6,214 nucleotides of DNA, taken from NCBI GenBank assembly GCA_964437145.1, contig CAYTFW010000249.1, positions 1 through 6,214 on the forward strand, in the 5' to 3' direction. The notes under the pieces are model-generated. The model did no database searches. It was not told the origin of the DNA and saw only the letters and a list, made by a program, of their open reading frames with translations. Position numbers and translations under genes: made by a program. This DNA comes from JAFAZJ01 sp964437145. Lineage in GTDB: Bacteria; Pseudomonadota; Alphaproteobacteria; Reyranellales; Reyranellaceae. Shown piece by piece: positions 1-5,242 of the stretch. Position 1 is the first letter of the stretch. The number at the start of each line of letters is the position of its first letter.

Positions 1-25
1 AACCTGAGACTCCCCCTCACCCCGA

Positions 26-51
26 CCCTCTCCCCGCGCGCGGGGAGAGGG
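26..51. repeat. Perfect 26-bp intergenic palindrome, REP-like
   Basis: Two 13-base arms (CCCTCTCCCCGCG and its exact reverse complement) meet with no spacer. It lies 11 bases before the ATG at 63. Palindromes of this CCCTCTCCCC/GGGGAGAGGG type are, from memory, common dispersed intergenic repeats in GC-rich alphaproteobacteria, but copy number in this genome cannot be judged from one window. The right arm also contains the purine run that seems to act as the ribosome binding site of the next gene. Confidence 0.7.
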
Positions 52-54
52 AGG
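47..54 (+). promoter_or_regulatory. Ribosome binding site overlapping the palindrome
   Basis: GAGGGAGG lies 8 bases before the ATG at 63 and matches the anti-Shine-Dalgarno sequence well. Its first five bases are part of the right arm of the 26-51 palindrome, so folding of the mRNA could partly hide it. This site supports 63 as a real start, even though the same reading frame is open upstream to the window edge. Confidence 0.5.
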
Positions 55-62
55 AAGACGCG

Positions 63-473
63 ATGATCCGCGCGCGTGTCATCCTGCCCGGCGCCGCCTC
101 GGGTCGTGCGCTGAAGGTCGCGGCGCTGAGCTTCTGGGGTGGCGTCGATCCCGACACCGGCGCGTTGACCGATCCGTCGATCGCCCATCACGGCGAGCGT
201 ATCGGCGGCCGCGTGCTGTTCGTCGCCGAGCCGCGCGGCTCGTCGTCCTCGAGCGCTGTCATGCTCGAGCTACTGCGTAACGGGCATGCGCCATCGGCCA
301 TCGTGCTGGGCCGCGTCGACGCTATCCTCGGCCTGGGCATCGTCGTGGCGCGCGAGATGGGCTGGCCCGCGATCCCGCTCTACGAGCTGGATCAGCGGGA
401 GATGGAGCGGATCGAGGACGGCGCCGAGATCGGCATCGACGCCGAAGGCCGGCTCAGCTTCCTTCGAACTTGA
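63..473 (+). CDS. AcnX swivel-domain (DUF126) small subunit
   Basis: This 136-residue protein matches the DUF126 / AcnX swivel family in length and motifs: LSFWGGVDPDTG (22-33), a glycine plus serine run RGSSSSS (58-64), then HAPSAIVLGRVDAILGLGIVVA (75-96). Known AcnX enzymes are aconitase-superfamily dehydratases; bacterial members include cis-3-hydroxy-L-proline dehydratase and archaeal ones phosphomevalonate dehydratase. The swivel subunit closes over the active site held by a larger DUF521 subunit. By analogy with aconitase the serine-rich loop probably contacts substrate (inference). The partner is not visible; in this family it is often encoded just upstream, which would put it off the left edge. 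The ATG at 63 has a good ribosome binding site and the following residues fit the family N-terminus. The frame is nevertheless open back to base 3, so a fusion with an upstream domain cannot be fully excluded. The last 20 bases overlap the tail of the convergent dodecin gene. The substrate cannot be assigned. Confidence 0.85.
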   Translation: MIRARVILPGAASGRALKVAALSFWGGVDPDTGALTDPSIAHHGERIGGRVLFVAEPRGSSSSSAVMLELLRNGHAPSAIVLGRVDAILGLGIVVAREMGWPAIPLYELDQREMERIEDGAEIGIDAEGRLSFLRT

Positions 474-666
474 AGGACAGCTTCACCTTGGCGCGGTAGG
501 CCGTGACCTTGCCCTTCTCGATCACCATGTCGAGCTCGACGACCTCGGCGACGCGCAGGTCGCGCAGCGTCTTGCTGGCGCGGCTGACCGCGACGTTGGC
601 CGCCTTCTCCCACGACTCGGTGCTGGTGCCGATGAGCTCGATCACCTTGTAGACGCTGTCCGCCAT
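454..666 (-). CDS. Dodecin family protein (calcium-dodecin-like subgroup)
   Basis: This 70-residue protein is full length for dodecins, which assemble into hollow dodecamers. It shows the family pattern VYKVIELIGTS (5-15), SWEKAA (18-23), a helix ending in SKTLRDLRVAEV (31-42), and the final strands TAYRAKVKLSFKFE (55-68). Flavin-storing dodecins have a tryptophan stacking on the isoalloxazine ring in the segment TLRxLDWFEV; here that position is V39, and the only tryptophan is W19 in the first helix. From memory this resembles the mycobacterial calcium dodecin Rv0379 group more than the riboflavin or FMN group, so flavin storage should not be assumed. The start at 666 is set by AAGGAGG five bases upstream. 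The gene lies downstream of the aldolase-like gene on the same strand, separated by 88 bases with a hairpin, so it may have its own promoter. The family call is secure; ligand and role are not. Confidence 0.93.
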   Translation of the reverse strand: MADSVYKVIELIGTSTESWEKAANVAVSRASKTLRDLRVAEVVELDMVIEKGKVTAYRAKVKLSFKFEGS

Positions 667-671
667 GGTTG

Positions 672-678
672 CCTCCTT
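672..678 (-). promoter_or_regulatory. Strong ribosome binding site of the dodecin gene
   Basis: On the minus strand AAGGAGG precedes the ATG at 666 by five bases, a near-perfect Shine-Dalgarno sequence and the strongest in the window. It fixes the dodecin start and suggests efficient translation of this small protein. Confidence 0.75.
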
Positions 679-726
679 CGCTGGCCAACGCCGTGCTCAA
701 CGCAACGCGTAGCGATGAAGAAGCGG

Positions 727-750
727 GACGGGAGCGGCGGCGCTCCCGCC
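727..750 (-). terminator. Hairpin after the aldolase-like gene, possible terminator
   Basis: An exact 8-bp stem (CGGGAGCG/CGCTCCCG, 729-736 with 741-748) closes a 4-base loop. In minus-strand RNA it extends to ten pairs through one G-U and one G-C pair. It begins four bases beyond the aldolase-like stop codon, where a terminator would be expected. The downstream stretch on the minus strand (TCCCGCTTCTTC) is only moderately T-rich, so this is a weak or Rho-assisted terminator, or an mRNA-stabilising hairpin, rather than a textbook one. Confidence 0.4.
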
Positions 751-754
751 TGAA

Positions 755-1555
755 CTAATGCCGCCAGCCCGGATCGGTCTTGTCGAGCTTGCGGATCAGG
801 GCGGCAAATTCGAGATCGCCCATGCCGTTGGCGCTCTCGCGCTCGGAGAAGGCGTCTATGTCGGCGCCCGACTTGGCGGCGAGGTTGTCGCCCATGACGT
901 TGAGCGCGCCGGCGGCCGCGGCGTCGATCTGGATCTGGCAGGCGCGTTCCAGGCGATAGAGGCGCAGGAATGCCTCGGGCACCGAGCGGCCGGTGACCAG
1001 CAAGCCGTGATTGCGCAGCATCATCGCCTGGTTGTCGCCGAGGTTCTTCAAGAGCCGGCCGCGCTCGTCGAGATCGAGGCTGGGCCCTTCGTAGTCGTGG
1101 TGCGACAGCTTGCCGTGGAACGCCGTCGACACCATCGAGATCGGCTTCAGCCCATCCTTCAGCGCACAGACCGCCATGCCGGCGCGGGTATGGGTGTGCA
1201 TCACCACGCGATGGCGCGAGGCGTGCGCCATATGGACCGCCGAGTGGATCACGAAGCCGGCGTAGTTCACGGGATGCGGCGAGGGCTCGACGATGTTGCC
1301 GTCGAGGTCGATCTTCACCAGGTTCGAGGCGGTGACCTCGTCGTAGTTCAGGCCGAAGGGGTTGATCAGGAAGTGTGGCGCGTCGCCGGGCACGCGCGCG
1401 GTGAGGTGGCCGTAGATCAGCTCGGTCCAGCCGAAATGGTCGACCAGGCGATAGGCGGCGGCGAGCTGGCGGCGCAGCACCCACTCGCCCTGCTCGCGCG
1501 GCATGGCGTAGACGTCGGTTCCGGTGAGCGGCAGTTCGGTGATCGGCATGTCCAT
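755..1555 (-). CDS. Class II aldolase/adducin family protein
   Basis: This 266-residue protein fits the class II aldolase/adducin N-terminal domain family. Visible motifs are LIYGHLTARVPG (46-57), INPFGLNYDEVTASNLVKID (64-83), the metal motif HTHT (120-123, H120 and H122) and the later LRNHGLL (180-186, H183). Those three histidines are the zinc ligands of fuculose-phosphate aldolase. The catalytic glutamate of that enzyme (E73 in E. coli FucA) should lie about 16-19 residues before H120, yet there is no acidic residue between P91 and H120. The protein therefore belongs with the adducin-like branch, whose bacterial members mostly lack a known reaction; metal binding is likely, a classical aldol cleavage less so. 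The start at 1555 has GAGGAG seven bases upstream; a second ATG two codons later is less well placed. It is transcribed toward the dodecin gene. No sugar kinase or isomerase neighbour helps name a substrate. Confidence 0.9.
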   Translation of the reverse strand: MDMPITELPLTGTDVYAMPREQGEWVLRRQLAAAYRLVDHFGWTELIYGHLTARVPGDAPHFLINPFGLNYDEVTASNLVKIDLDGNIVEPSPHPVNYAGFVIHSAVHMAHASRHRVVMHTHTRAGMAVCALKDGLKPISMVSTAFHGKLSHHDYEGPSLDLDERGRLLKNLGDNQAMMLRNHGLLVTGRSVPEAFLRLYRLERACQIQIDAAAAGALNVMGDNLAAKSGADIDAFSERESANGMGDLEFAALIRKLDKTDPGWRH

Positions 1556-1562
1556 CGGACAA

Positions 1563-1568
1563 CTCCTC
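1563..1568 (-). promoter_or_regulatory. Ribosome binding site of the aldolase-like gene
   Basis: GAGGAG on the minus strand stands seven bases before the ATG at 1555. This favours 1555 over the alternative in-frame ATG at 1549, two codons further in. Confidence 0.6.
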
Positions 1569-1582
1569 GGCGGCCTGATCTT

Positions 1583-1594
1583 TAGGCAAGCCTA
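1583..1594. promoter_or_regulatory. Small inverted repeat upstream of the aldolase-like gene
   Basis: TAGGC-AA-GCCTA is an exact 5-bp inverted repeat with a two-base centre, 28 bases before the aldolase-like start and in the least GC-rich patch of this gap. It could be a small operator or part of a promoter. It is short enough to arise by chance, and I could not identify a convincing -10/-35 pair around it. Confidence 0.2.
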
Positions 1595-1601
1595 TCTCAT
1601 G

Positions 1602-1654
1602 GGGCCGCGCCGCTCCAGCGGCGCCTCATGAGCGTCGCTGGAGCGACGCGGCCC
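1602..1654. repeat. Pair of covarying palindromes forming one long inverted repeat
   Basis: The 106-bp gap between two minus-strand genes holds two exact 8-bp-arm palindromes: GCGCCGCT-CC-AGCGGCGC (1607-1624) and GCGTCGCT-GG-AGCGACGC (1632-1649). They differ by a compensatory change, C1610/G1621 in the first and T1635/A1646 in the second, so each keeps its own pairing. The whole block also folds on itself: 1602-1624 pairs with 1632-1654 at 21 of 23 positions around a 7-base loop, flanked by GGGCC/GGCCC. The layout resembles REP doublets (BIME-like elements). It sits eight bases after the DUF2161 stop codon, so it may stop or stabilise that transcript, but no T-tract follows on the minus strand. 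Confidence 0.65.
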
Positions 1655-1661
1655 GAACGGC

Positions 1662-2303
1662 CTAGCCCCGGCCGAACTTCACCAGCCCCTCGCGGCCCGC
1701 CGGCGTGAGCGCATAGACGCCGCGCTCGACCCGTTCGAACCAGCCATAGACATCGGCGCGGAGGATATTGCCGGCGTTGGGTACTTCGGCGGACACCTTC
1801 AGCGCCGCGGCCTTCATCGGCCCGTCGCGCGCCAAGAGCTCGGCGCAGCGCAGCGCCTGCTGCCGGTAGGCGGTCATGATCGGCACGCGCGTCGAGCCGC
1901 CTTTGGTCGGATCGCCGACGCGCCGCGCATGCTCGCCCAACAGCCGGCCGGCCTTGCGCGTGTTCTTGCGCGGCGTGTAGGGCGCCGGATCGAGCAGGAT
2001 CTCGACCCGCGCTCCCGTCACGACCATCAGGCCGAGGCCCAATCGCCGGCAGAGCTTCTTCACTTCGCGCAGGCGCTTGGGCCAGGCGCCGACGGCGATG
2101 TAGACCGAATCGGTCATGCCCAGCCGCTCAACGCCCTGCAGCACGAGGCCCAGGCCGAAGCTGCGCTTGAGCTCGACGATCACCGGCGGCTCGTCGGCGC
2201 GCACGCCCACCACGTCGCAGCCACGGACCTCGCCCTTGACGTCGTAACCCTGGCCTTCGAGCAGCGCCTTCACCGGCGCGTAGAGATCGGTTTCGAGGGG
2301 CAT
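1662..2303 (-). CDS. DUF2161 protein, putative PD-(D/E)XK phosphodiesterase
   Basis: This 213-residue protein opens with METDLY-like family residues (MPLETDLYAPVKALLEGQGY, 1-20). It then shows a nuclease-fold core: E25, D30 in GCDVVGVR, and the E-x-K pair E44/K46 in VIVELKRSFG (42-50), with Q56 in the following helix. That is the PD-(D/E)XK pattern for which Pfam labels DUF2161 a putative phosphodiesterase. The C-terminal part (about 145-205, ending NILRADVYGWFERVERGVYALTPAG as a helix then a wing) looks like a winged-helix DNA-binding segment, so DNA is the likely target (inference). I place the start at 2303 because the family begins there; the frame extends to a TTG at 2351, but those 16 residues do not look like protein. 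No clear ribosome binding site precedes the ATG, which may fit a near-leaderless mRNA. No substrate or pathway is known to me. It is divergent from the amidase operon. Confidence 0.85.
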   Translation of the reverse strand: MPLETDLYAPVKALLEGQGYDVKGEVRGCDVVGVRADEPPVIVELKRSFGLGLVLQGVERLGMTDSVYIAVGAWPKRLREVKKLCRRLGLGLMVVTGARVEILLDPAPYTPRKNTRKAGRLLGEHARRVGDPTKGGSTRVPIMTAYRQQALRCAELLARDGPMKAAALKVSAEVPNAGNILRADVYGWFERVERGVYALTPAGREGLVKFGRG

Positions 2304-2315
2304 TGTTTTGTGGCC

Positions 2316-2345
2316 ATGATACCGCAGCCCCGTCGCCAAGCCCAA
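2316..2345 (-). promoter_or_regulatory. Candidate promoter of the DUF2161 gene
   Basis: On the minus strand TTGGGC (2340-2345) and TATCAT (2316-2321) are 18 bases apart and resemble sigma-70-type -35 and -10 boxes. Transcription would start about five bases before the ATG at 2303, agreeing with the absence of a ribosome binding site there. The -10 box is in the most AT-rich patch of the 53-bp divergent region. Position and fit are suggestive only; the -35 box is poor. Confidence 0.35.
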
Positions 2346-2348
2346 GGA
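2344..2348 (+). promoter_or_regulatory. Ribosome binding site of the amidase gene
   Basis: AAGGA lies eight bases before the ATG at 2357. It is the evidence for choosing that start over the upstream TTG at 2303 in the same frame. No convincing promoter boxes were found for this direction in the 53-bp divergent region. Confidence 0.6.
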
Positions 2349-2356
2349 CAACCCCG

Positions 2357-3727
2357 ATGGATTTGCTCGATCGCCCCGCCGCCGAGATCGCCGCCGCGAT
2401 CCGCTCCGGCAAGGCCAAGGCCCGCGATCTCGCCGAGGCGGCCATCACACGCGTGCAGGCGAAGAACCCCGGATTGACCGCCATCGTCGACTTCGATCCC
2501 GCCGAAGCGCGGCGCGACGCCGACCGTATCGACGCGCAGCGCAAGAGCGGCTTCGACGGGCCGCTGCTGGGCGTGCCCTACACCGTGAAGGACAATACCT
2601 GGGTGGCGGGACGGCGCGTCACCAACGGCTCGCTGCTCTACAAGGATTTCATCGCGCCACGCGACGCGGTGGCGGTCGAGCGGCTGAAGGCGGCGGGCGG
2701 CGTGTTCCTGGGCATGACCAACACGCCGGAGATGGCCGCCAAGGGCCACACCGAGAACAAGGTCTATGGCCCGACGCGCCATCCGATGAATCCGGCGCTG
2801 ACGCCGGGCGGCTCATCAGGCGGCGCGGCGGCGGGGCTGGCCGCCGGCTTTTCACCGATCGCGCTCGGAACCGATGGCGGCGGCTCGGGAAGGCGGCCGG
2901 CGTCGCATTGCGGCGTCGTGGGCTTGAAGACCTCGGCCGGCGCGATCCCCTCGCCGTTCGGCTTCGGCGGGTCGTACGGTCCGCTCTATGGCGTGACGGC
3001 GCCGATGGGCCGCACGGTGGCCGATGCCGCGCTGATGTTCGACGTCATGGCCGGCGCCGATCCGCGTGATCCGCATTCGGTGCCGACCTACGACGTCGCG
3101 CCGCCGGCCAAGCCGCGCATCGCCTACAGCCCGCGCCTGGGTCTCGACGTCGCCGTCGACGCCGATGTGCGCGACGCGGTCAACGCGGCGATCGAGACGC
3201 TGCGCGGCGCCGGCTGGAGCATCCAGAACGCCGATGTCTCGTGGCCGGCCGGCACCGGCGAGCTCGCCTTCGCGGCGGTGAACGCGGCGGCCAACGCCCT
3301 GCTCTATGGCGAGCGGCACGCGGCCGAACCCGATCTGTTCGGCGACAACATCGCGGGCCTGATCGAGCGCGGCCGGACCATCGCGGGCACCGATGTCGTG
3401 GCAGCCTTCCGCTTCGCCGACGCCGCCGCGCGTGCGGTGGCGGAATTCTTCACGCGCTACGACTACCTGCTGACGCCGACCACCGCCTGCGTGTCGTGGC
3501 CGGTCGAGACGGTCTATCCTCCGGTGATCGAGAACAAGCCCGCCGGCCCGCGTGGCCACGCGGTGTTCACGCCGCTGTTCAACCTCGCGCTGGTGCCGGG
3601 CATCTCGATCCCCTGCGGCAAGGGACGCGACGGACTGCCGGTGGGGCTGCAGATCGTAGCGCCGCGCCTGCACGACCGGCCGCTGCTGAAGATGGCGGCG
3701 CGCGCCGAGTTGGCCTTGGCGCGCTGA
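2357..3727 (+). CDS. Amidase-signature family hydrolase
   Basis: This 456-residue enzyme carries the whole Ser-cisSer-Lys triad of the amidase signature family: K78 in GVPYTVKDN (72-80), the cis-serine S153 in TPGGSSGGAAAG (149-160), and the nucleophile S177 in GTDGGGSGRRPAS (171-183). The 24-residue spacing between the serines matches fatty-acid amide hydrolase. The family C-terminal motif DGLPVGLQIVAP (425-436) is present. These enzymes hydrolyse amide bonds of many small molecules in the cytoplasm; there is no signal peptide, and the substrate cannot be read. The signature departs from the common GTDTGGSIRxPA and GLKPT forms (here SGRRPAS and GLKTS), marking a subfamily. It is not a convincing GatA, since it is short and has no gatB or gatC neighbour. 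ATG 2357 has AAGGA eight bases upstream; the frame runs back to a TTG at 2303, but that extension has no family match. It is first in a three-gene operon. Confidence 0.93.
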   Translation: MDLLDRPAAEIAAAIRSGKAKARDLAEAAITRVQAKNPGLTAIVDFDPAEARRDADRIDAQRKSGFDGPLLGVPYTVKDNTWVAGRRVTNGSLLYKDFIAPRDAVAVERLKAAGGVFLGMTNTPEMAAKGHTENKVYGPTRHPMNPALTPGGSSGGAAAGLAAGFSPIALGTDGGGSGRRPASHCGVVGLKTSAGAIPSPFGFGGSYGPLYGVTAPMGRTVADAALMFDVMAGADPRDPHSVPTYDVAPPAKPRIAYSPRLGLDVAVDADVRDAVNAAIETLRGAGWSIQNADVSWPAGTGELAFAAVNAAANALLYGERHAAEPDLFGDNIAGLIERGRTIAGTDVVAAFRFADAAARAVAEFFTRYDYLLTPTTACVSWPVETVYPPVIENKPAGPRGHAVFTPLFNLALVPGISIPCGKGRDGLPVGLQIVAPRLHDRPLLKMAARAELALAR

Positions 3728-4506
3728 TGTCCTTCGTCGCCTGCTCCTACAACATCCTGGCGAACGCCTATATCGAACCGCGTTTCTTTCCGCACACCGC
3801 GATCGAGCACCTGCGACCGGAATGGCGGATGGGTGCGCTGGCCGACGCGATCGAGAAACTGTCGGCGCAGATCCTGTGCCTGCAGGAGATCGAGCAAGAG
3901 ACCTTCACGCTGCTCGAGCGTCGCCTCGAGAAGGCGGGCTACAGCGGCGTCTATCTGAAGAAGAGCGGCACCCGTCTCGACGGCTGCGCGACGTTCTTCG
4001 ATCGCCGCCAGTTCACGCTCGGCGATGTCCATCGACTGGTCTACGACGACGGCACGGCGGATCAGCCGGCGTCAGGCAATATCGCCCTGCTGCTGGCGCT
4101 GCGGCATGGCGCGCGCAGCCTTGGCGTCGCCAACACCCATCTCAAATGGCAGGCGCCGACCACGCCGCCCGATCAGCGCATCGGCCTGCGCCAGGCGCGG
4201 CAGCTGGTCGGTGCGCTTTCGCCCTGCGACGGCTGGATCGCCTGCGGCGATTTCAACGCGACGGCGGCGACGCTCACGCTCGACACCTTCTGGTCGGCGG
4301 GCTTCGCCGACGCCTACGCCACGCGGCCGGACGACTTCACCTGCAACTCCAACGAAATCGTCAAGCGCATCGACTACCTGCTGTATCGCGGGCCGCTCAG
4401 CGCCGATCCCCACGCGCTGCCGGCGATCCACGCGACCACCCCATTGCCCTCGATGGAGCAGCCCTCCGACCATCTGGCGATCCGCGCGACGTTCCAGTGG
4501 CGTTGA
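3727..4506 (+). CDS. Endonuclease/exonuclease/phosphatase family protein, CCR4/nocturnin-like
   Basis: This 259-residue protein has all the metal and catalytic positions of the EEP (DNase I-like) fold in order: N9 in SYNILANAY (7-15), E54 in LCLQEIE (50-56), N136 and H138 in VANTHLKW, D175 and N177 in CGDFNA, D216 in RIDYLLY, and the terminal S247-D248-H249. The YNILA opening and the NTHLKW and PSDHLAI segments are closer to the CCR4/nocturnin/angel branch, whose eukaryotic members cut poly(A) RNA or dephosphorylate NADP(H), than to exonuclease III. The bacterial substrate is unknown; RNA, nucleotides or phospho-compounds are all possible. No signal peptide is seen, so it is probably cytoplasmic. 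The ATG overlaps the amidase stop by one base (TGATG), implying translational coupling. The same frame is open upstream inside the amidase gene, but that part is an out-of-frame shadow. Confidence 0.9.
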   Translation: MSFVACSYNILANAYIEPRFFPHTAIEHLRPEWRMGALADAIEKLSAQILCLQEIEQETFTLLERRLEKAGYSGVYLKKSGTRLDGCATFFDRRQFTLGDVHRLVYDDGTADQPASGNIALLLALRHGARSLGVANTHLKWQAPTTPPDQRIGLRQARQLVGALSPCDGWIACGDFNATAATLTLDTFWSAGFADAYATRPDDFTCNSNEIVKRIDYLLYRGPLSADPHALPAIHATTPLPSMEQPSDHLAIRATFQWR

Positions 4507-4510
4507 GGCG

Positions 4511-5242
4511 ATGACCCAGAACATTTACGACCAGGAGGATTTCTTCGCCGGCTACAGCCGCCTGAAGCGCTCCGTCGACGGCCTCGACGGCGCGGCCGAG
4601 TGGCCCTCGGTGCGCGCGCTGCTGCCGCCGATGACGGGCCGGCGCGTGCTCGATCTCGGCTGCGGCTTCGGCTGGTTCGCGCGCTGGGCGCGGCAGGAAG
4701 GCGCCGCGTCGATCCTCGCCATCGACGTGTCGGCCAAGATGCTCACCCGCGCCGCCGCGATGACCAACGATCCTGCCATCACGTATATGCGCGGCGATCT
4801 GGAGACTCTCGACGTGCCGGCGGCGGCGTTCGACCTCGCCTACAGCGCGCTCGCCTTCCACTACATCGCCAACCTCGAGCACACCTTCTCGGCGATCCAT
4901 CGCGCACTGGTGCCGGGCGCGCCCTTCGTCTTCTCGGTCGAGCATCCGCTCTACACCGCGCCGTCCGCCCCAGGCTTCGTCACCACCGCCGACGGCCGCC
5001 GCGTCTGGCCGCTCGACCGCTATCTCGACGAGGGCGAGCGCAAGACCGACTGGCTGGCCAAGGGCGTGGTCAAGCGCCACCGCACCGTCGGCGGCTACGT
5101 CAACCTGCTGCTCGGCGCCGGCTTTACGCTGACGCATCTCGAGGAATGGGGCCCGACCGACGCGCAGGTCGCGCAGCACCCTGAATGGGCGGTCGAGCGC
5201 GAACGCCCGCCCTTCATGCTGGTGGCGGCTCGGTCGAGCTGA
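4511..5242 (+). CDS. Class I SAM-dependent methyltransferase
   Basis: This 243-residue protein has a Rossmann-like methyltransferase core. Motif I is VLDLGCGFGWFARWA (46-60), the acidic ribose-binding residue is D72 in ILAIDVS (68-74), the adenine-pocket residue D96 lies in YMRGDLETLD, and motif IV is FDLAYSALAFHYI (107-119). It fits the Methyltransf_11 group, small-molecule methylases that also include ubiquinone-type enzymes. The segment FSVEHPLYTAP (141-151) and the C-terminal part (151-235, charged and aromatic) should shape the acceptor site. No acceptor can be named, and there is no DNA-methylase motif such as DPPY. The start is four bases after the EEP stop with only a weak GAGG site, so it is probably coupled. 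The final 29 bases overlap the tail of the convergent glutathione transferase gene. Confidence 0.92.
   Translation: MTQNIYDQEDFFAGYSRLKRSVDGLDGAAEWPSVRALLPPMTGRRVLDLGCGFGWFARWARQEGAASILAIDVSAKMLTRAAAMTNDPAITYMRGDLETLDVPAAAFDLAYSALAFHYIANLEHTFSAIHRALVPGAPFVFSVEHPLYTAPSAPGFVTTADGRRVWPLDRYLDEGERKTDWLAKGVVKRHRTVGGYVNLLLGAGFTLTHLEEWGPTDAQVAQHPEWAVERERPPFMLVAARSS

Noticed and set aside
698..708. Tandem CAACGC repeat upstream of the dodecin gene
   Set aside because: Two short overlapping copies, within chance for this composition; no regular array.
758..1585. 275-codon open frame on the plus strand opposite the aldolase-like gene
   Set aside because: Antisense frame produced by strong G/C third positions; no domain pattern, composition rich in His, Val, Arg and Gly as expected of a shadow.
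642..1589. 315-codon open frame on the minus strand covering the aldolase-like gene
   Set aside because: Arg/Pro/Ala-rich out-of-frame shadow; the other minus frame at 755-1555 has clear family motifs and a ribosome binding site.
1602..1654. Canonical Rho-independent terminator for the DUF2161 gene
   Set aside because: The hairpin is strong, but the minus-strand sequence after it (CATGAGATAGGC) has no T-tract.
2852..3673. 273-codon open frame antisense to the amidase
   Set aside because: Arg-rich, low-complexity product with no motif, while the opposite strand has an intact catalytic triad.
3241..3726. Upstream extension of the EEP frame inside the amidase gene
   Set aside because: The translated extension is Arg/Ala-rich and matches nothing; the EEP family begins at the ATG at 3727, which overlaps the amidase stop.
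2357..3727. Amidase as GatA of the Asp/Glu-tRNA amidotransferase
   Set aside because: Shorter than usual GatA, differing signature around the nucleophile, and no gatB or gatC next to it.
4397..5179. 260-codon open frame antisense to the methyltransferase
   Set aside because: Same shadow composition; no ribosome binding site or family pattern.
1662..5242. A defence system made of nuclease-fold protein, EEP enzyme and methyltransferase
   Set aside because: The methyltransferase has no nucleic-acid methylase motif, the nuclease-fold gene is divergent rather than in the operon, composition is uniform, and no mobile-element or helicase gene accompanies them.
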